Source: an uncultured Bacteroidota bacterium
Lineage (GTDB): Bacteria > Bacteroidota > Bacteroidia > Chitinophagales > Chitinophagaceae
NCBI GenBank assembly: GCA_937928385.1
Contig: CALEZD010000069.1
Span: 1-17,274 of the forward strand
Length of the DNA: 17,274 nt
Direction of reading: 5' to 3'
The position numbers and the translations under genes were made by a program. Of this stretch, positions 1 through 7,641 are shown one piece after another. The notes below the pieces were generated by a model. The model saw nothing but the letters and a program-made list of their open reading frames with translations. It had not been told where the DNA came from and ran no database searches. Numbering within the stretch: the first letter of the stretch is position 1; every line of letters begins with the position of its first letter.

Positions 1-195
1 GTGGCGGACAAAGATGTAATGGTAAGAATTACCAACTCACTGGGACAAACTGTGTTTACACAGTCTTACCCTGCCAATGGCATTAATTTCAACCTGCCTG
101 TACAACTGCAACATGACCTGCCAAACGGCATGTACCAGGTGAACATTGCTATTGACGGTGATGTAACTAACCTGAGGTTCGTGCTCAACAGGTAA
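1..195 (+). CDS. C-terminal fragment of a T9SS-secreted protein (sorting tail)
   Basis: This reading frame is open from the first base and stops at the TAA ending at 195, so the gene begins left of the window and only its last ~64 residues are visible. The fragment has the usual look of a type A T9SS C-terminal sorting domain: a strand with ITNSLGQ, the turn LPNGMYQV, and a closing strand ending in RFVLNR. Such tails send a protein through the Bacteroidota type IX secretion system to the cell surface or outside; the cargo itself lies out of view. The GTG at base 1 is the window edge and not a proven start. A very strong hairpin follows the stop. This is the only gene on the + strand, and it converges with the minus-strand copper island. 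The T9SS tail call is fairly secure; nothing can be said of the enzyme or adhesin it belongs to. Confidence 0.8.
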   Translation: MADKDVMVRITNSLGQTVFTQSYPANGINFNLPVQLQHDLPNGMYQVNIAIDGDVTNLRFVLNR

Positions 196-213
196 GATGA
201 ATATTACTATTTG

Positions 214-251
214 ATGAATAAAGGATAGCATAAATGCTATCCTTTATTCAT
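214..251 (+). terminator. Long perfect hairpin after the T9SS gene
   Basis: Bases 214-231 and 234-251 form an 18-bp perfect inverted repeat (core AAAGGATAGCAT / ATGCTATCCTTT) around a 2-nt centre, starting 18 nt after the stop codon. It lacks a pure U tract, but the 3' side is AT-rich. It probably ends transcription of the + strand gene, and its symmetry could also stop leftward transcription from the copper island. A related hairpin lies at 17144-17173. Confidence 0.65.
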
Positions 252-269
252 TTATTCATTAAGAAAACT

Positions 270-300
270 GAAGGGGTGCTTTACTTTTATGCACCCCTTC
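270..300. terminator. Second hairpin (GAAGGGGTGC stem) between converging genes
   Basis: Bases 270-279 (GAAGGGGTGC) pair perfectly with 291-300 (GCACCCCTTC) around an 11-nt T-rich loop. It lies 19 nt after the first hairpin, in the gap between converging genes at 195 and 386. It is either a back-up terminator or part of a repeated hairpin pair, because a very similar pair occurs near the right end of the window. The rest of the gap, 301-385, shows nothing recognisable. Confidence 0.45.
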
Positions 301-385
301 ATATATCTAACCCAATAGCTCTAATTTGTCCCTGACCATGTGTATTCCGGATGAAGAATACCCTGATATGATTTCGAAAATTAGG

Positions 386-1369
386 CTACTGCTTTATAAG
401 CTTGACTGCCATATGATTTGATTGATACTCTAATCTCATAATGTACAGACCACCCGGATAATTCTCAATGTTTACAATATTTCTGCCCGGAGATATTGAA
501 CCCATCCCTAATGTACTTCCGTTTAGTGATAGCATTTTATAAGTAACAGCGTAGTCATAAGGGTTATCGATGCTAATTTGACTTGCGGCAACTGTGGGGT
601 AAATTCTAATGTTCTGTAAGTATTGAACATCGTTTACACCTGTAGTCGTAGTCTTTTTAGGTGTAAAGCGATATACAGTCCCTGAATCAGGTATAGCATT
701 TAAGCCCATGCTAAAGCCGTCTTGTATAAAGCTATCGATAGTTGGCGCTGCAGGATCACCACTCAGAATATATAAAATATCAAATGTAGATTGAGACTGG
801 TCAATATTCTTCACGAAGCCGGTGAAAAAACCAAGCGGGAAATACGAGGCAAAGTCAACTACAGATGACTTACCATAGCGTAACTCTATTACATCGTCCT
901 TCTCGTAAAACCATACTTGAATATTCATGTAATCATCTATAGTTTCCAGCCAGAGCTCATCTGCGAAGCCAACATTAGCTAACTCTACTTTCAATACCCT
1001 GTCATTAACTGGTCCTTCCACTTTATAACTTAAAGGAGACTGCGAAAGTAATGCAGAATCCAATATACCACGATCAATCAGATCCGCAGCTACTATAGCA
1101 AACCCATCTACAATGCCCGCGGTGTCTGAATACATCATTTCAGCACCCTGTAGAAATATCCGGGATATTGACTTACCATTTAACTTAAATGAGAACGGAA
1201 TGTCAATATGATATGTCTCTTCATCCCAAACCGATGTACCGCTTAGCTTATAAGCACTGTCTAAGGGCACATAACTCTCCTTAGACACACTTACGTCATA
1301 AGGTATTTGAGCATTCGCACATAGCGAGGTAACAGTTGCTATTAAAGCAACAATAATTGTTCTTTTCAT
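386..1369 (-). CDS. Secreted T9SS type A sorting-domain protein, function unknown
   Basis: The 327-residue product starts with a clear signal peptide (MKRTIIVALIATVTSLCANA, cleavage before Q21). It ends with a type A T9SS sorting tail from about residue 245, with IYPT at 256-259 where IYPNP is usual, then SLNGSTLGMGSIS and a final GGLYIMRLEYQ...AVKLIKQ strand. The central part (about 21-240) is rich in predicted beta strands, and I do not recognise its family. No Cys or His cluster suggests metal binding. It is the last gene of the minus-strand series, 90 bp after the multicopper oxidase. I see no CAAAnnTA -7 box or regulator box in that gap, so it may be transcribed by read-through from the oxidase operon. 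Its place in the copper response is inferred only from position. The export and sorting call is strong; the function is unknown. Confidence 0.8.
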   Translation of the reverse strand: MKRTIIVALIATVTSLCANAQIPYDVSVSKESYVPLDSAYKLSGTSVWDEETYHIDIPFSFKLNGKSISRIFLQGAEMMYSDTAGIVDGFAIVAADLIDRGILDSALLSQSPLSYKVEGPVNDRVLKVELANVGFADELWLETIDDYMNIQVWFYEKDDVIELRYGKSSVVDFASYFPLGFFTGFVKNIDQSQSTFDILYILSGDPAAPTIDSFIQDGFSMGLNAIPDSGTVYRFTPKKTTTTGVNDVQYLQNIRIYPTVAASQISIDNPYDYAVTYKMLSLNGSTLGMGSISPGRNIVNIENYPGGLYIMRLEYQSNHMAVKLIKQ

Positions 1370-1459
1370 AAATAGTTCTTGATTAGTTTAATTGTTATTT
1401 GTTGTGGAGTATGTTGACTGCTGCAACACATCTACCTGTATTTAAAAAAAGTTTGATTA

Positions 1460-3718
1460 TTAATAATTAATTGACAACCCTATTCCGATACCCATATCAC
1501 TATCATAATGCGTCCGGATACCGAGGTTTCTTGTTAATATGTACCGTAAGTCAACCATATATTCCAGGTCAGAATTAACCATAAAACCGGCTCTCAGTCG
1601 TTTGGCAACAGGAATATCTTCCCTCATTAATGATAGTCTGAATATACCATCATGATAAATTTCTACCTGGGCATTGATAAGCATGGGTAGGGTATACATC
1701 AAGCCAAGGCTCACAGCTGCTCTGTTATCCTTCTTATTAACCTGGCCAAAGATGTTTTTCTCATGTTCGTCAATGCCCATAACGCGGTAGCGCCAATCAA
1801 AGCCAATAAATGGCATTATCCACTGTGTTTTACCTATAAACCGTCCCAGGTGTGTTTCAACTTCATATCCATGCATATTGTTGTACCCTAAGCGCCATTC
1901 CGAACCTAAATTCCACCTTGCATTCATGAGCATCAACTCACCGTCATTACCATTGGTTGCTACATCATTTTGCGCAGTAAAGTGAGGCATATTGCTTTCA
2001 CGCTGCAACATTTTATAGGCTTTGGCTTTATTGGGTAGGTATGGGTTGTCATAATCATCCACAGAGAACACACGATTCATCCCTGCCATCATGTGATATA
2101 GTATATGGCAATGGAAAAACCAGTCGCCCTCCTCATTTGCCTGGAACTCAATTGTATCAGTCTCCATTGGCATTATATCAATGATATTCTTCAATGGGGC
2201 ATTTTCACCATACTTATTTAACAGCCTGAAATCAAACCCGTGCAAATGTATCGGGTGCCTCATCATAGAGTTATTGTATATAGTTATACGAAGAACTTCA
2301 CCTTTCCTGACAAGTATTTTATCAGCCTCTGATAACACTTTGTTATCCATACTCCATACATACCTGTTCATATTTCCTGTCAGCTCGAACCTGATGTCTT
2401 TTACAGAAGAGCTTGCAGGCAATGTTGTCTTATATGGAGATTTGAGCATTGAATAATTAAGGGTGACAATATTGCTCAATGCATTGGCATTATAGCGGTT
2501 AGGATCATCATCATGACTCTTGTGATTATGACCCTCTTTGTAGCCTGTTATTTCAGGATACATTACTACATTCATATCCATTTGATTCAGGCTCATATTC
2601 ATACCCATATCGTCAAGATTGCCATCCATCTTCATCATATCATTCATCATCTTCATCCCGTCAAAATATTTCAAACGTGGCATGGGCCCTGCAAACTGCT
2701 TTATTCCATTGCCAATAAAATAGCTTGCGGATTGTGTCCTATCTTCGGTAGTCGCCATAAATTCATAGGCTTTACCGTCTTCAGGTATTGTAACTACCAC
2801 GTCATATGTTTCTGACACAGCAATTATCAACCTGTCTACCTCTACAGGCTCTACGTCATTCCCATCACTTGCTACTACTGTCATTTTACCACCGGCATAA
2901 CGCAACCAGAAATAAGATGATGCCCCTCCGTTAGATATGCGTAACCTCACTTTATCTCCTTTCTTTAGTTCTTGCCCATCTATACTTTTAAGCTCAGTAG
3001 TGTTATTGCCATTTAATAGTATCTTGTCGTAATAAACATCACTCACGTCCATTGCCAGCATTCGCTTCCATTCGTTCGTAATTTTCGTACCGAACCTCCC
3101 CTCCCTTATTGCCTCTGAATAACTTTGAGTAGCTCCCTTTTTAATTGCAAACCAGTCTGTAGCACTGTGCAACATCCTATGTACGTTTTCGGGTTTTAGG
3201 TTCGTCCACTCACTTATCACAACAGGTACAGATGGCAAGTCGTCAATGCCTTTTCTGAAAGTAGCGTCATCCACTCTCTTATGCATGATAAAATTACCAT
3301 ACATGCCAATCTGCTCCTGCAAACCTGAATGAGAGTGGTACCAATGGGTTCCGTTTTGAATGATTGGGAAGCGGTAAGTATAGGTCGCGCCCGGCGGTAT
3401 CGGCATTTGCGTCAGGAATGGAACGCCGTCTTCTTTATTAGGCAAAAACACACCATGCCAATGCAAGGATGTTGATTCGTTAAGCTTATTATGCACCACG
3501 ATCTCTGCTGTATCGCCTTGTGTAAATTCAAGCGTCGGCATAGGTATCAGTCCGTTTACTGCAATAGCCCGCTTCTCTTTACCGGCATAGTTAACAACTG
3601 TATCATCTACATACAAGTCGTAATGAATCACCTTTTGCGCTTCGGCAAATTGTGACGCAAACAGTATAGACAACGTCAGCGACAACACCTTTTTCTGAAA
3701 AATATTCTTAAAATCCAT
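1460..3718 (-). CDS. Multicopper oxidase with Met-rich insert and C-terminal CopB-like barrel
   Basis: The 752-residue product has a signal peptide (~1-28, ending FAEAQ) and three cupredoxin-like domains. All four copper-ligand motifs are present: HWHG at 86-89, HWYHSH at 125-130, HPIHLHG at 488-494 and HCHILYHMMAGM at 536-547 with the type 1 axial Met547. A loop at 355-386 holds twelve methionines and is followed by HNHKSH (397-402), as in CueO/CopA-type cuprous oxidases. It should oxidise Cu(I) to Cu(II) outside the cytoplasm. Such enzymes usually end soon after the last ligand motif; here about 200 more residues follow. From ~595 the alternating aromatic/polar strands, ending in GIGIGLSINY, resemble a CopB-type outer-membrane barrel, suggesting a CopA-CopB fusion. 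It follows the lipoprotein gene by 75 bp without a clear promoter, so it is probably the third gene of the DUF3347 operon. The oxidase call is very secure; the barrel is a likely but unverified inference. Confidence 0.93.
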   Translation of the reverse strand: MDFKNIFQKKVLSLTLSILFASQFAEAQKVIHYDLYVDDTVVNYAGKEKRAIAVNGLIPMPTLEFTQGDTAEIVVHNKLNESTSLHWHGVFLPNKEDGVPFLTQMPIPPGATYTYRFPIIQNGTHWYHSHSGLQEQIGMYGNFIMHKRVDDATFRKGIDDLPSVPVVISEWTNLKPENVHRMLHSATDWFAIKKGATQSYSEAIREGRFGTKITNEWKRMLAMDVSDVYYDKILLNGNNTTELKSIDGQELKKGDKVRLRISNGGASSYFWLRYAGGKMTVVASDGNDVEPVEVDRLIIAVSETYDVVVTIPEDGKAYEFMATTEDRTQSASYFIGNGIKQFAGPMPRLKYFDGMKMMNDMMKMDGNLDDMGMNMSLNQMDMNVVMYPEITGYKEGHNHKSHDDDPNRYNANALSNIVTLNYSMLKSPYKTTLPASSSVKDIRFELTGNMNRYVWSMDNKVLSEADKILVRKGEVLRITIYNNSMMRHPIHLHGFDFRLLNKYGENAPLKNIIDIMPMETDTIEFQANEEGDWFFHCHILYHMMAGMNRVFSVDDYDNPYLPNKAKAYKMLQRESNMPHFTAQNDVATNGNDGELMLMNARWNLGSEWRLGYNNMHGYEVETHLGRFIGKTQWIMPFIGFDWRYRVMGIDEHEKNIFGQVNKKDNRAAVSLGLMYTLPMLINAQVEIYHDGIFRLSLMREDIPVAKRLRAGFMVNSDLEYMVDLRYILTRNLGIRTHYDSDMGIGIGLSINY

Positions 3719-3793
3719 TTTATAAATTTCATTTACTAGTTATCAGGATATGTTACATGTTAAGGCTATACATCCAGCATCAAACATGTACTA

Positions 3794-4228
3794 TTAGTTA
3801 TACTTCTGATTATCAAAAAACAATTCAACATTTGCTTTGTTCTCGAAATAGGACACTTCTCCGTTTTTACCCGTAACAGCTATTATAGCGTCTGCCTTAT
3901 CAACTTCCCTTTTCGAAACAGGATCAATTGCAATACGCGCGTTTATATCTTCAGGAATTCTTTTTTCACACATTTCGCAGCATCCGTAATACTTCTTACC
4001 ATTTAGCTTCACTTCAATTTGCCTTTTCGCCAGGTATGTATTATTCACCATACACACCTCCTCAGCAGGAACAATATTCATAGCATTGCTTGACGACTCA
4101 TTCATGTATGACACAGCCGCCATATCCCGTGAAGGGGTATCTTCGTTTTGTTGCGGATTCCTCTCAACACACGAACTAAAAAGTACAGTTGCCAAAATTG
4201 TGGTTATCAATATGATTCTATTTTTCAT
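3794..4228 (-). CDS. Cys-rich TRASH/YHS-like lipoprotein, likely copper binding
   Basis: The 144-residue product has a lipoprotein signal peptide with lipobox LFSSC, so Cys20 would carry the lipid. After an acidic, Ser-rich linker come Cys59 (EEVCMVNN) and a Cys cluster at 83, 84 and 87 (YYGCCEMCEKRIPED). This is the spacing expected of a TRASH-type metal site in which a strand with a Tyr-Tyr-Gly turn leads into CxxC. The C-terminal part, DPVSKREVDKADAI...VSYFENKANVELFF (102-138), looks like a YHS domain whose cysteines have been lost. It starts 7 nt after the DUF3347 stop and precedes the multicopper oxidase, so all three are probably co-transcribed. The likely role is holding or passing copper in the periplasm or at a membrane surface. 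The lipoprotein call is firm; the metal-binding fold is inferred from motif shape. Confidence 0.8.
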   Translation of the reverse strand: MKNRIILITTILATVLFSSCVERNPQQNEDTPSRDMAAVSYMNESSSNAMNIVPAEEVCMVNNTYLAKRQIEVKLNGKKYYGCCEMCEKRIPEDINARIAIDPVSKREVDKADAIIAVTGKNGEVSYFENKANVELFFDNQKYN

Positions 4229-4235
4229 CTCACCT

Positions 4236-4676
4236 TTATTTAGTTTCTGTAATTTTGCCGCAAGTAAGCATTGAAGCCCCGTAGTATGGATTCTTTATCT
4301 CCTTCACTTCGCTTATCCAATATGCTTTCTTCATTGGACAATAATCGATATATACCGGTTCGTTTCCGATGTACTCACCTATATTATCAACCAACAATTT
4401 TGACAGTTGTACAAAGGTTTTTCGCTGTGCTGATATATCATTAGTGCCTGCAATAGTTGCTGCTAAATTTGAAACCTTCGCGCCTGCGTTGTCTTGGCGT
4501 GTTATACTCTCCGACAATTGCTTTGCAGCAGATGCTGCCACCTTTGAATTATCTGTCACCAGGGCATTTTTAACCTCTAAATACATTTGCATTGTTTTCG
4601 TGTATTTTGAAGTCTGTGCAAATACTGCCGGCAAAGAGCAGATAATAATCGCGATAACTAATGTTGCTTTTTTCAT
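4236..4676 (-). CDS. DUF3347 periplasmic protein, probable copper carrier
   Basis: The 146-residue product carries a signal peptide cleaved near VFA|Q21 and a single DUF3347 domain. The helical first half (YLEVKNALVTDNSKVAASAAKQL) is followed by QRKTFVQLSKLL and the diagnostic YIDYCPM...W...IKNPYYGASMLTCG block, with Cys113, Met115, Met136 and Cys139 as candidate Cu(I) ligands. In other Bacteroidota this domain occurs alone or at the end of Cus-type adaptor proteins, always in copper or silver settings, so a periplasmic copper-handling role is likely. It is the first gene of the operon that continues with the Cys-rich lipoprotein (7-nt gap) and multicopper oxidase. Its promoter carries the conserved box (4722-4748) and a TAGCTTTG -7 box. 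The ATG at 4676 lies just beyond the predicted transcription start, leaving a leader of only ~10 nt. The domain call is strong; the exact function of the family is not established. Confidence 0.88.
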   Translation of the reverse strand: MKKATLVIAIIICSLPAVFAQTSKYTKTMQMYLEVKNALVTDNSKVAASAAKQLSESITRQDNAGAKVSNLAATIAGTNDISAQRKTFVQLSKLLVDNIGEYIGNEPVYIDYCPMKKAYWISEVKEIKNPYYGASMLTCGKITETK

Positions 4677-4691
4677 TTTATTTATTTTTTA

Positions 4692-4748
4692 CAAAGCTAC
4701 TCCGCACCTGTTCCACAGTTGTTACATAATAACATGTGATTTGTATAA
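4692..4748 (-). promoter_or_regulatory. Box-type promoter of the DUF3347-lipoprotein-oxidase operon
   Basis: On the minus strand the box reads TTATACAA-N11-TTATGTAA (4722-4748), then 22 nt, then the -7 box TAGCTTTG (4692-4699). There is no TTTG at the -33 position. The half-sites are a near-perfect inverted repeat, and the layout matches four other promoters in this window to the base. Transcription should start near 4686. The preceding gene's terminator ends about 10 nt upstream of the box. Confidence 0.75.
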
Positions 4749-4757
4749 GATTTTACA

Positions 4758-4786
4758 ATAAAAAAAGCCGGATTTTACTCCGGCTT
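4758..4786 (-). terminator. Intrinsic terminator of the copper chaperone gene
   Basis: Bases 4765-4772 (AAGCCGGA) pair with 4779-4786 (TCCGGCTT) around a 6-nt loop. Read on the minus strand the stem is followed by a run of six T (complement of 4761-4766). It lies about 35 nt after the chaperone stop codon and separates that gene from the DUF3347 promoter. Confidence 0.8.
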
Positions 4787-4820
4787 AATCACTACTACGA
4801 AACCCTCACTTACGAGTCTT

Positions 4821-5036
4821 TTAATCTATTCTCTCAGCTTTATATCCGGCCTTGACTACCGCATTTATCACTTCTTCGGGCGTGATATATTCATCCGATA
4901 CAATACTCAGTATTTTTTCAGGATTTTGAATATCTACCTCCCAGTTGTCTTCTCCTACAACCTGGTCCAGATGAGGAGTTGCATTTGCAACACATCCCAT
5001 ACACTTGATTGTAGTTTTGAATTTCATTGTTTCCAT
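4821..5036 (-). CDS. HMA-domain copper chaperone (CopZ-like)
   Basis: The 71-residue cytoplasmic protein is a single heavy-metal-associated domain with the beta-alpha-beta-beta-alpha-beta order: TTIKC, a helix with the metal loop, WEVDIQNPEKILSIV, a helix of EEVINAVVKAGY, and a last short strand. The metal site is Cys12-Met13-Gly14-Cys15, so CxxC is intact, but the Met normally two residues before the first Cys (MxCxxC) is Ile here. It should carry Cu(I) to the CopA ATPase encoded in the same island or to the HMA-AraC sensors. Alternative starts are ATG 5036 and ATG 5027 (MKFKTT); either keeps the domain whole. It has its own box-type promoter, a leader of about 75 nt that is much longer than those of its neighbours, and its own terminator, so it is a single-gene unit. 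A role with another soft metal cannot be excluded. Confidence 0.87.
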   Translation of the reverse strand: METMKFKTTIKCMGCVANATPHLDQVVGEDNWEVDIQNPEKILSIVSDEYITPEEVINAVVKAGYKAERID

Positions 5037-5117
5037 ATATTCAATTTTTAGTTTGCTTTTTTATATTCGTCAAAGGTTCCGAAAACCTGAATTATTATCA
5101 TTGCGTATATCATATAG

Positions 5118-5176
5118 CAAAGGTACTTTCGCGTTCACGCCTGACTGTTATATGTTGACGGATCATTTTTATATAA
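5118..5176 (-). promoter_or_regulatory. Box-type promoter of the copper chaperone gene
   Basis: The -7 box TACCTTTG lies at 5118-5125. It is preceded, after 22 nt, by a box at about 5148-5176 reading TTATATAA-N13-ACATATAA on the minus strand. The inner half-site keeps the fixed distance to the -7 box, but the outer half-site is 2 nt farther out than in the others. The box starts 6 nt from the stop codon of the reductase gene. A small hairpin (AGGTT/AACCT, 5074-5088) lies in the long leader. Confidence 0.65.
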
Positions 5177-5181
5177 TTTTC

Positions 5182-6222
5182 CTATTGGTACCCTGCAGCC
5201 ATTTCAACATCGTTGTTAGCAGGATAACTCTGGCACATCAAGCGCAGTCCATCAGCTACTTCTGCACTGCTCAGTGCATAGTTGGCGGCCATATATACCT
5301 CCCCCGAAAGCAGCCTGGCACTGCACATGCCACAGGTACCACTTTGACATGAATATTGAACCGGAATCTTATCATCTATTGCCGCCTGCAATACTGATTG
5401 ACCCGGCTCAACATCAAGCAGATAAGTCGTATCATTGAAATGAAACAATACCTCAGTGGGTTCCTGTGGCAAGGCCGAAGCGGGTTTGCTCGCGAAAAAC
5501 AGTTCAGTTTTAACATTAGAGATACCCATATTAGACAAACATTCCTCTGCAAGATGCACCAAACCCTCAGGGCCACATATATATCCCACAGACAGGGTGT
5601 ACTCAGCACCCAATACTGTCTTAATGATCTTTTTCAGATGAAGAGCAGTTAGTCGGCTATAGATTACATTGCCACCTATATCACCCGATGTTTTTTGCCT
5701 GGAGAACACATGGTAAGACACAAACCTGTCAGCAAACATATTATTTAATGCCAACAGCTTTTCAGCATACAAAACGTCCTGCTGAGTTTTGTTTGCATCA
5801 ATGAGCAGGACTTTATTTTGTGTATTTAACAGCTCGTGCTTGAGTATTGAAAATATAGGCGACATGCCGCTACCGGCTCCAATCAATATCGTGGTGGATG
5901 GCTTCTTATTATCCGCAACCTCATAAAACTTGCCCAAACAACCACCGACATCCCAATATTCAATTTGTTCAGCATTGTCAACGATATAGTTGCTCATGGC
6001 TCCGCCATCAACACGTTTTACGGTTACTGCCGGTCGTTCCCCTTCTATACTATTTAAGGAGTACGGCCTGGATATCACTTCATTATTTAGCTCCAGGAAA
6101 ATATGTATGTATTGACCCGGAATATGTGAAAAATTCCTTCCATTCGTGTCAAACACTATAGTTACAGTATCGTGCGTTTCTCGCACGATACTGTAAGTTT
6201 TCCAACGATATACGGGCTGCAT
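5182..6222 (-). CDS. FAD/NAD(P)H reductase with C-terminal [2Fe-2S] ferredoxin domain (PaaE-like)
   Basis: The 346-residue cytoplasmic protein has three modules. An FAD-binding barrel carries RPYSL at 52-56. A nucleotide-binding domain has GAGSGMSP at 115-122 and CGPEG at 216-220. A C-terminal plant-type [2Fe-2S] ferredoxin domain has ligands Cys292, Cys297, Cys300 and Cys330 (YSCQSGTCGMC...LMCQ). This order and length match electron-transfer subunits such as PaaE of phenylacetyl-CoA epoxidase and related ring-hydroxylase reductases. No oxygenase partner is visible here. The gene starts 2 nt after the MFS exporter stop, so it is almost surely co-transcribed and translationally coupled with it. 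Its electron acceptor is unknown. Passing electrons to a flavin, quinone or metal during copper stress is possible but only inferred. The reductase fold is certain; the named substrate of PaaE should not be assumed. Confidence 0.88.
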   Translation of the reverse strand: MQPVYRWKTYSIVRETHDTVTIVFDTNGRNFSHIPGQYIHIFLELNNEVISRPYSLNSIEGERPAVTVKRVDGGAMSNYIVDNAEQIEYWDVGGCLGKFYEVADNKKPSTTILIGAGSGMSPIFSILKHELLNTQNKVLLIDANKTQQDVLYAEKLLALNNMFADRFVSYHVFSRQKTSGDIGGNVIYSRLTALHLKKIIKTVLGAEYTLSVGYICGPEGLVHLAEECLSNMGISNVKTELFFASKPASALPQEPTEVLFHFNDTTYLLDVEPGQSVLQAAIDDKIPVQYSCQSGTCGMCSARLLSGEVYMAANYALSSAEVADGLRLMCQSYPANNDVEMAAGYQ

Positions 6223-6224
6223 CT

Positions 6225-7628
6225 CTATTTTATTTTGAAAGTCGCGATAAAGACATTCACCACTGCAATCACAGCAGCACCGATGAATGCGGCACTGAAA
6301 CCGGAATTTAAGGACGTAACGCTATCAACACCGCTCTCCATTGACGTAGCTGTAACTGCCGATGCCACAACTGCAACCAATGCCAAGCCTAACGCAGATC
6401 CTACCTGGTAGCTGGTATTTACTATCCCGGATGCCAATCCAGTTTCTTCAGGCTTCGCGCCGGACATAGATGCCATTGTTGTGGGGATATACGCTAGCGA
6501 CATACCCAGCGCTCCTAACAAAGAAGCGGGCAGAACGTGAATGAGATACGAACCATCTGTTGGTGCAATGCTGAACAGTACGAGAGAAACCGCTAATGAA
6601 ACTAATCCCGCAATCATTATTTTCTTATAGCCATGCTTCGCAACCAGTTTCCCGGTAACGCCCACCATTAACACCATGATGAGTATAGTCATGGGCAGCA
6701 GGGCCAAACCGCTCATAAATGCATTCAGGTTTAGTATTTGCTGCAGGTATAGGTTTAGGAAAAACCAAAGTGGTATCCAGGAAGCCGCCATTAACCCCAT
6801 CACAACATTTCCCTGTGTAAGGTTAGGAGCTTTGAAAATACGTAGTGGCAGAATAGGGTCTTTCTTTGATTTCTGAATAAAATAGAACAATACGAACAGC
6901 CCTATAGAAACAGCCATGAACAAGATTGTTTCCAGAGAAGCCCAACCGGCAGATTCCGTATTAACTATTGAATAGACTAACAATATCAACGCGGCTGTTG
7001 CGGTTATAGCACCCAACCAATCTATCCTTCCTTTTGATGTCGCACCCTTTGCAAGGTTGGCACTACTTAACAACATTACAATAACAGATATGGGAATGTT
7101 GATATAGAATATCCACCTCCAGTCCATCCATTCTGTAATAACGCCACCTAAAAACACACCTGCAGAGCCACCAGCAGCTGCCGATGCACCCCAAAAGCCG
7201 AAAGCTTTACCTAACTCTTTAGGGTCCTGAAATGTAATCATGAGCAAGGTAAGCGCGGCTGGCGCTATCAATGCGGAACCTACCCCTTGCAGCGCACGTC
7301 CCGTGTTCAGAGACTCGGGCGACCAGGCCATACCTGCAAGCAACGAGGCTGCAGCAAGAATACCAAATCCCAGGGTAAAAATCTTCCTTGCACCAAATAG
7401 ATCCGACAACCTGCCACCTAAAAGCAGAATACCTCCGAATAATATTACATACGCATTGAAAATCCACTGAAGACCACCTTGCGTATAGCCCAGTTCTTCT
7501 TTGATAACCGGTAGTGCGATACCTATTATTGAGGTATCCATAATAACCATAAACTGTGCAGCGCACAATAATGCAAGCGCTGTCCAGCGTCTTTCGTGCA
7601 TTGTCTTTGAAAAAGTGTTAGTTTCCAT
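6225..7628 (-). CDS. DHA2-family MFS exporter (EmrB/QacA type)
   Basis: The 467-residue inner-membrane protein is dominated by hydrophobic segments, consistent with the 14-helix DHA2 drug:H+ antiporters. Visible family motifs are MDTSIIGIALP (30-40, motif D1), GGRLSDLFGARK in the loop after helix 2 (71-82, motif A) and the glycine-rich SAAAGGSAGVFLGG block (149-162, motif C) followed by DWRWIFYINIP. It would export small hydrophobic or cationic compounds using the proton gradient; the family is not known for free copper ions. It heads a two-gene operon with the PaaE-like reductase and has the copper-island box in its promoter, so it is probably induced with the copper genes. Possible cargos are a copper-binding metabolite, a quinone or a toxic ligand complex, none shown by the sequence. 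No separate EmrA-type adaptor is present. Confidence 0.9.
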   Translation of the reverse strand: METNTFSKTMHERRWTALALLCAAQFMVIMDTSIIGIALPVIKEELGYTQGGLQWIFNAYVILFGGILLLGGRLSDLFGARKIFTLGFGILAAASLLAGMAWSPESLNTGRALQGVGSALIAPAALTLLMITFQDPKELGKAFGFWGASAAAGGSAGVFLGGVITEWMDWRWIFYINIPISVIVMLLSSANLAKGATSKGRIDWLGAITATAALILLVYSIVNTESAGWASLETILFMAVSIGLFVLFYFIQKSKKDPILPLRIFKAPNLTQGNVVMGLMAASWIPLWFFLNLYLQQILNLNAFMSGLALLPMTILIMVLMVGVTGKLVAKHGYKKIMIAGLVSLAVSLVLFSIAPTDGSYLIHVLPASLLGALGMSLAYIPTTMASMSGAKPEETGLASGIVNTSYQVGSALGLALVAVVASAVTATSMESGVDSVTSLNSGFSAAFIGAAVIAVVNVFIATFKIK

Positions 7629-7641
7629 AATCTTTTTTTTA

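Noticed and set aside
1370..1459. Search for a promoter or terminator between the oxidase and the T9SS gene
   Set aside because: There is no CAAAnnTA -7 box, no regulator box, and only a weak 5-bp hairpin (TGTTG/CAACA, 1412-1428), so neither was called.
3723..3779. A possible further box-type promoter before the multicopper oxidase (TTACATGT at 3753-3760)
   Set aside because: Only one half-site is present, the -7 position reads GAAATTTA instead of TAnnTTTG, and the implied start would fall on the ATG. Read-through from the DUF3347 promoter is simpler.
5005..6411. Several short + strand frames across the chaperone, reductase and MFS genes
   Set aside because: All are antisense to firmly assigned genes, without plausible starts, domains or promoters.
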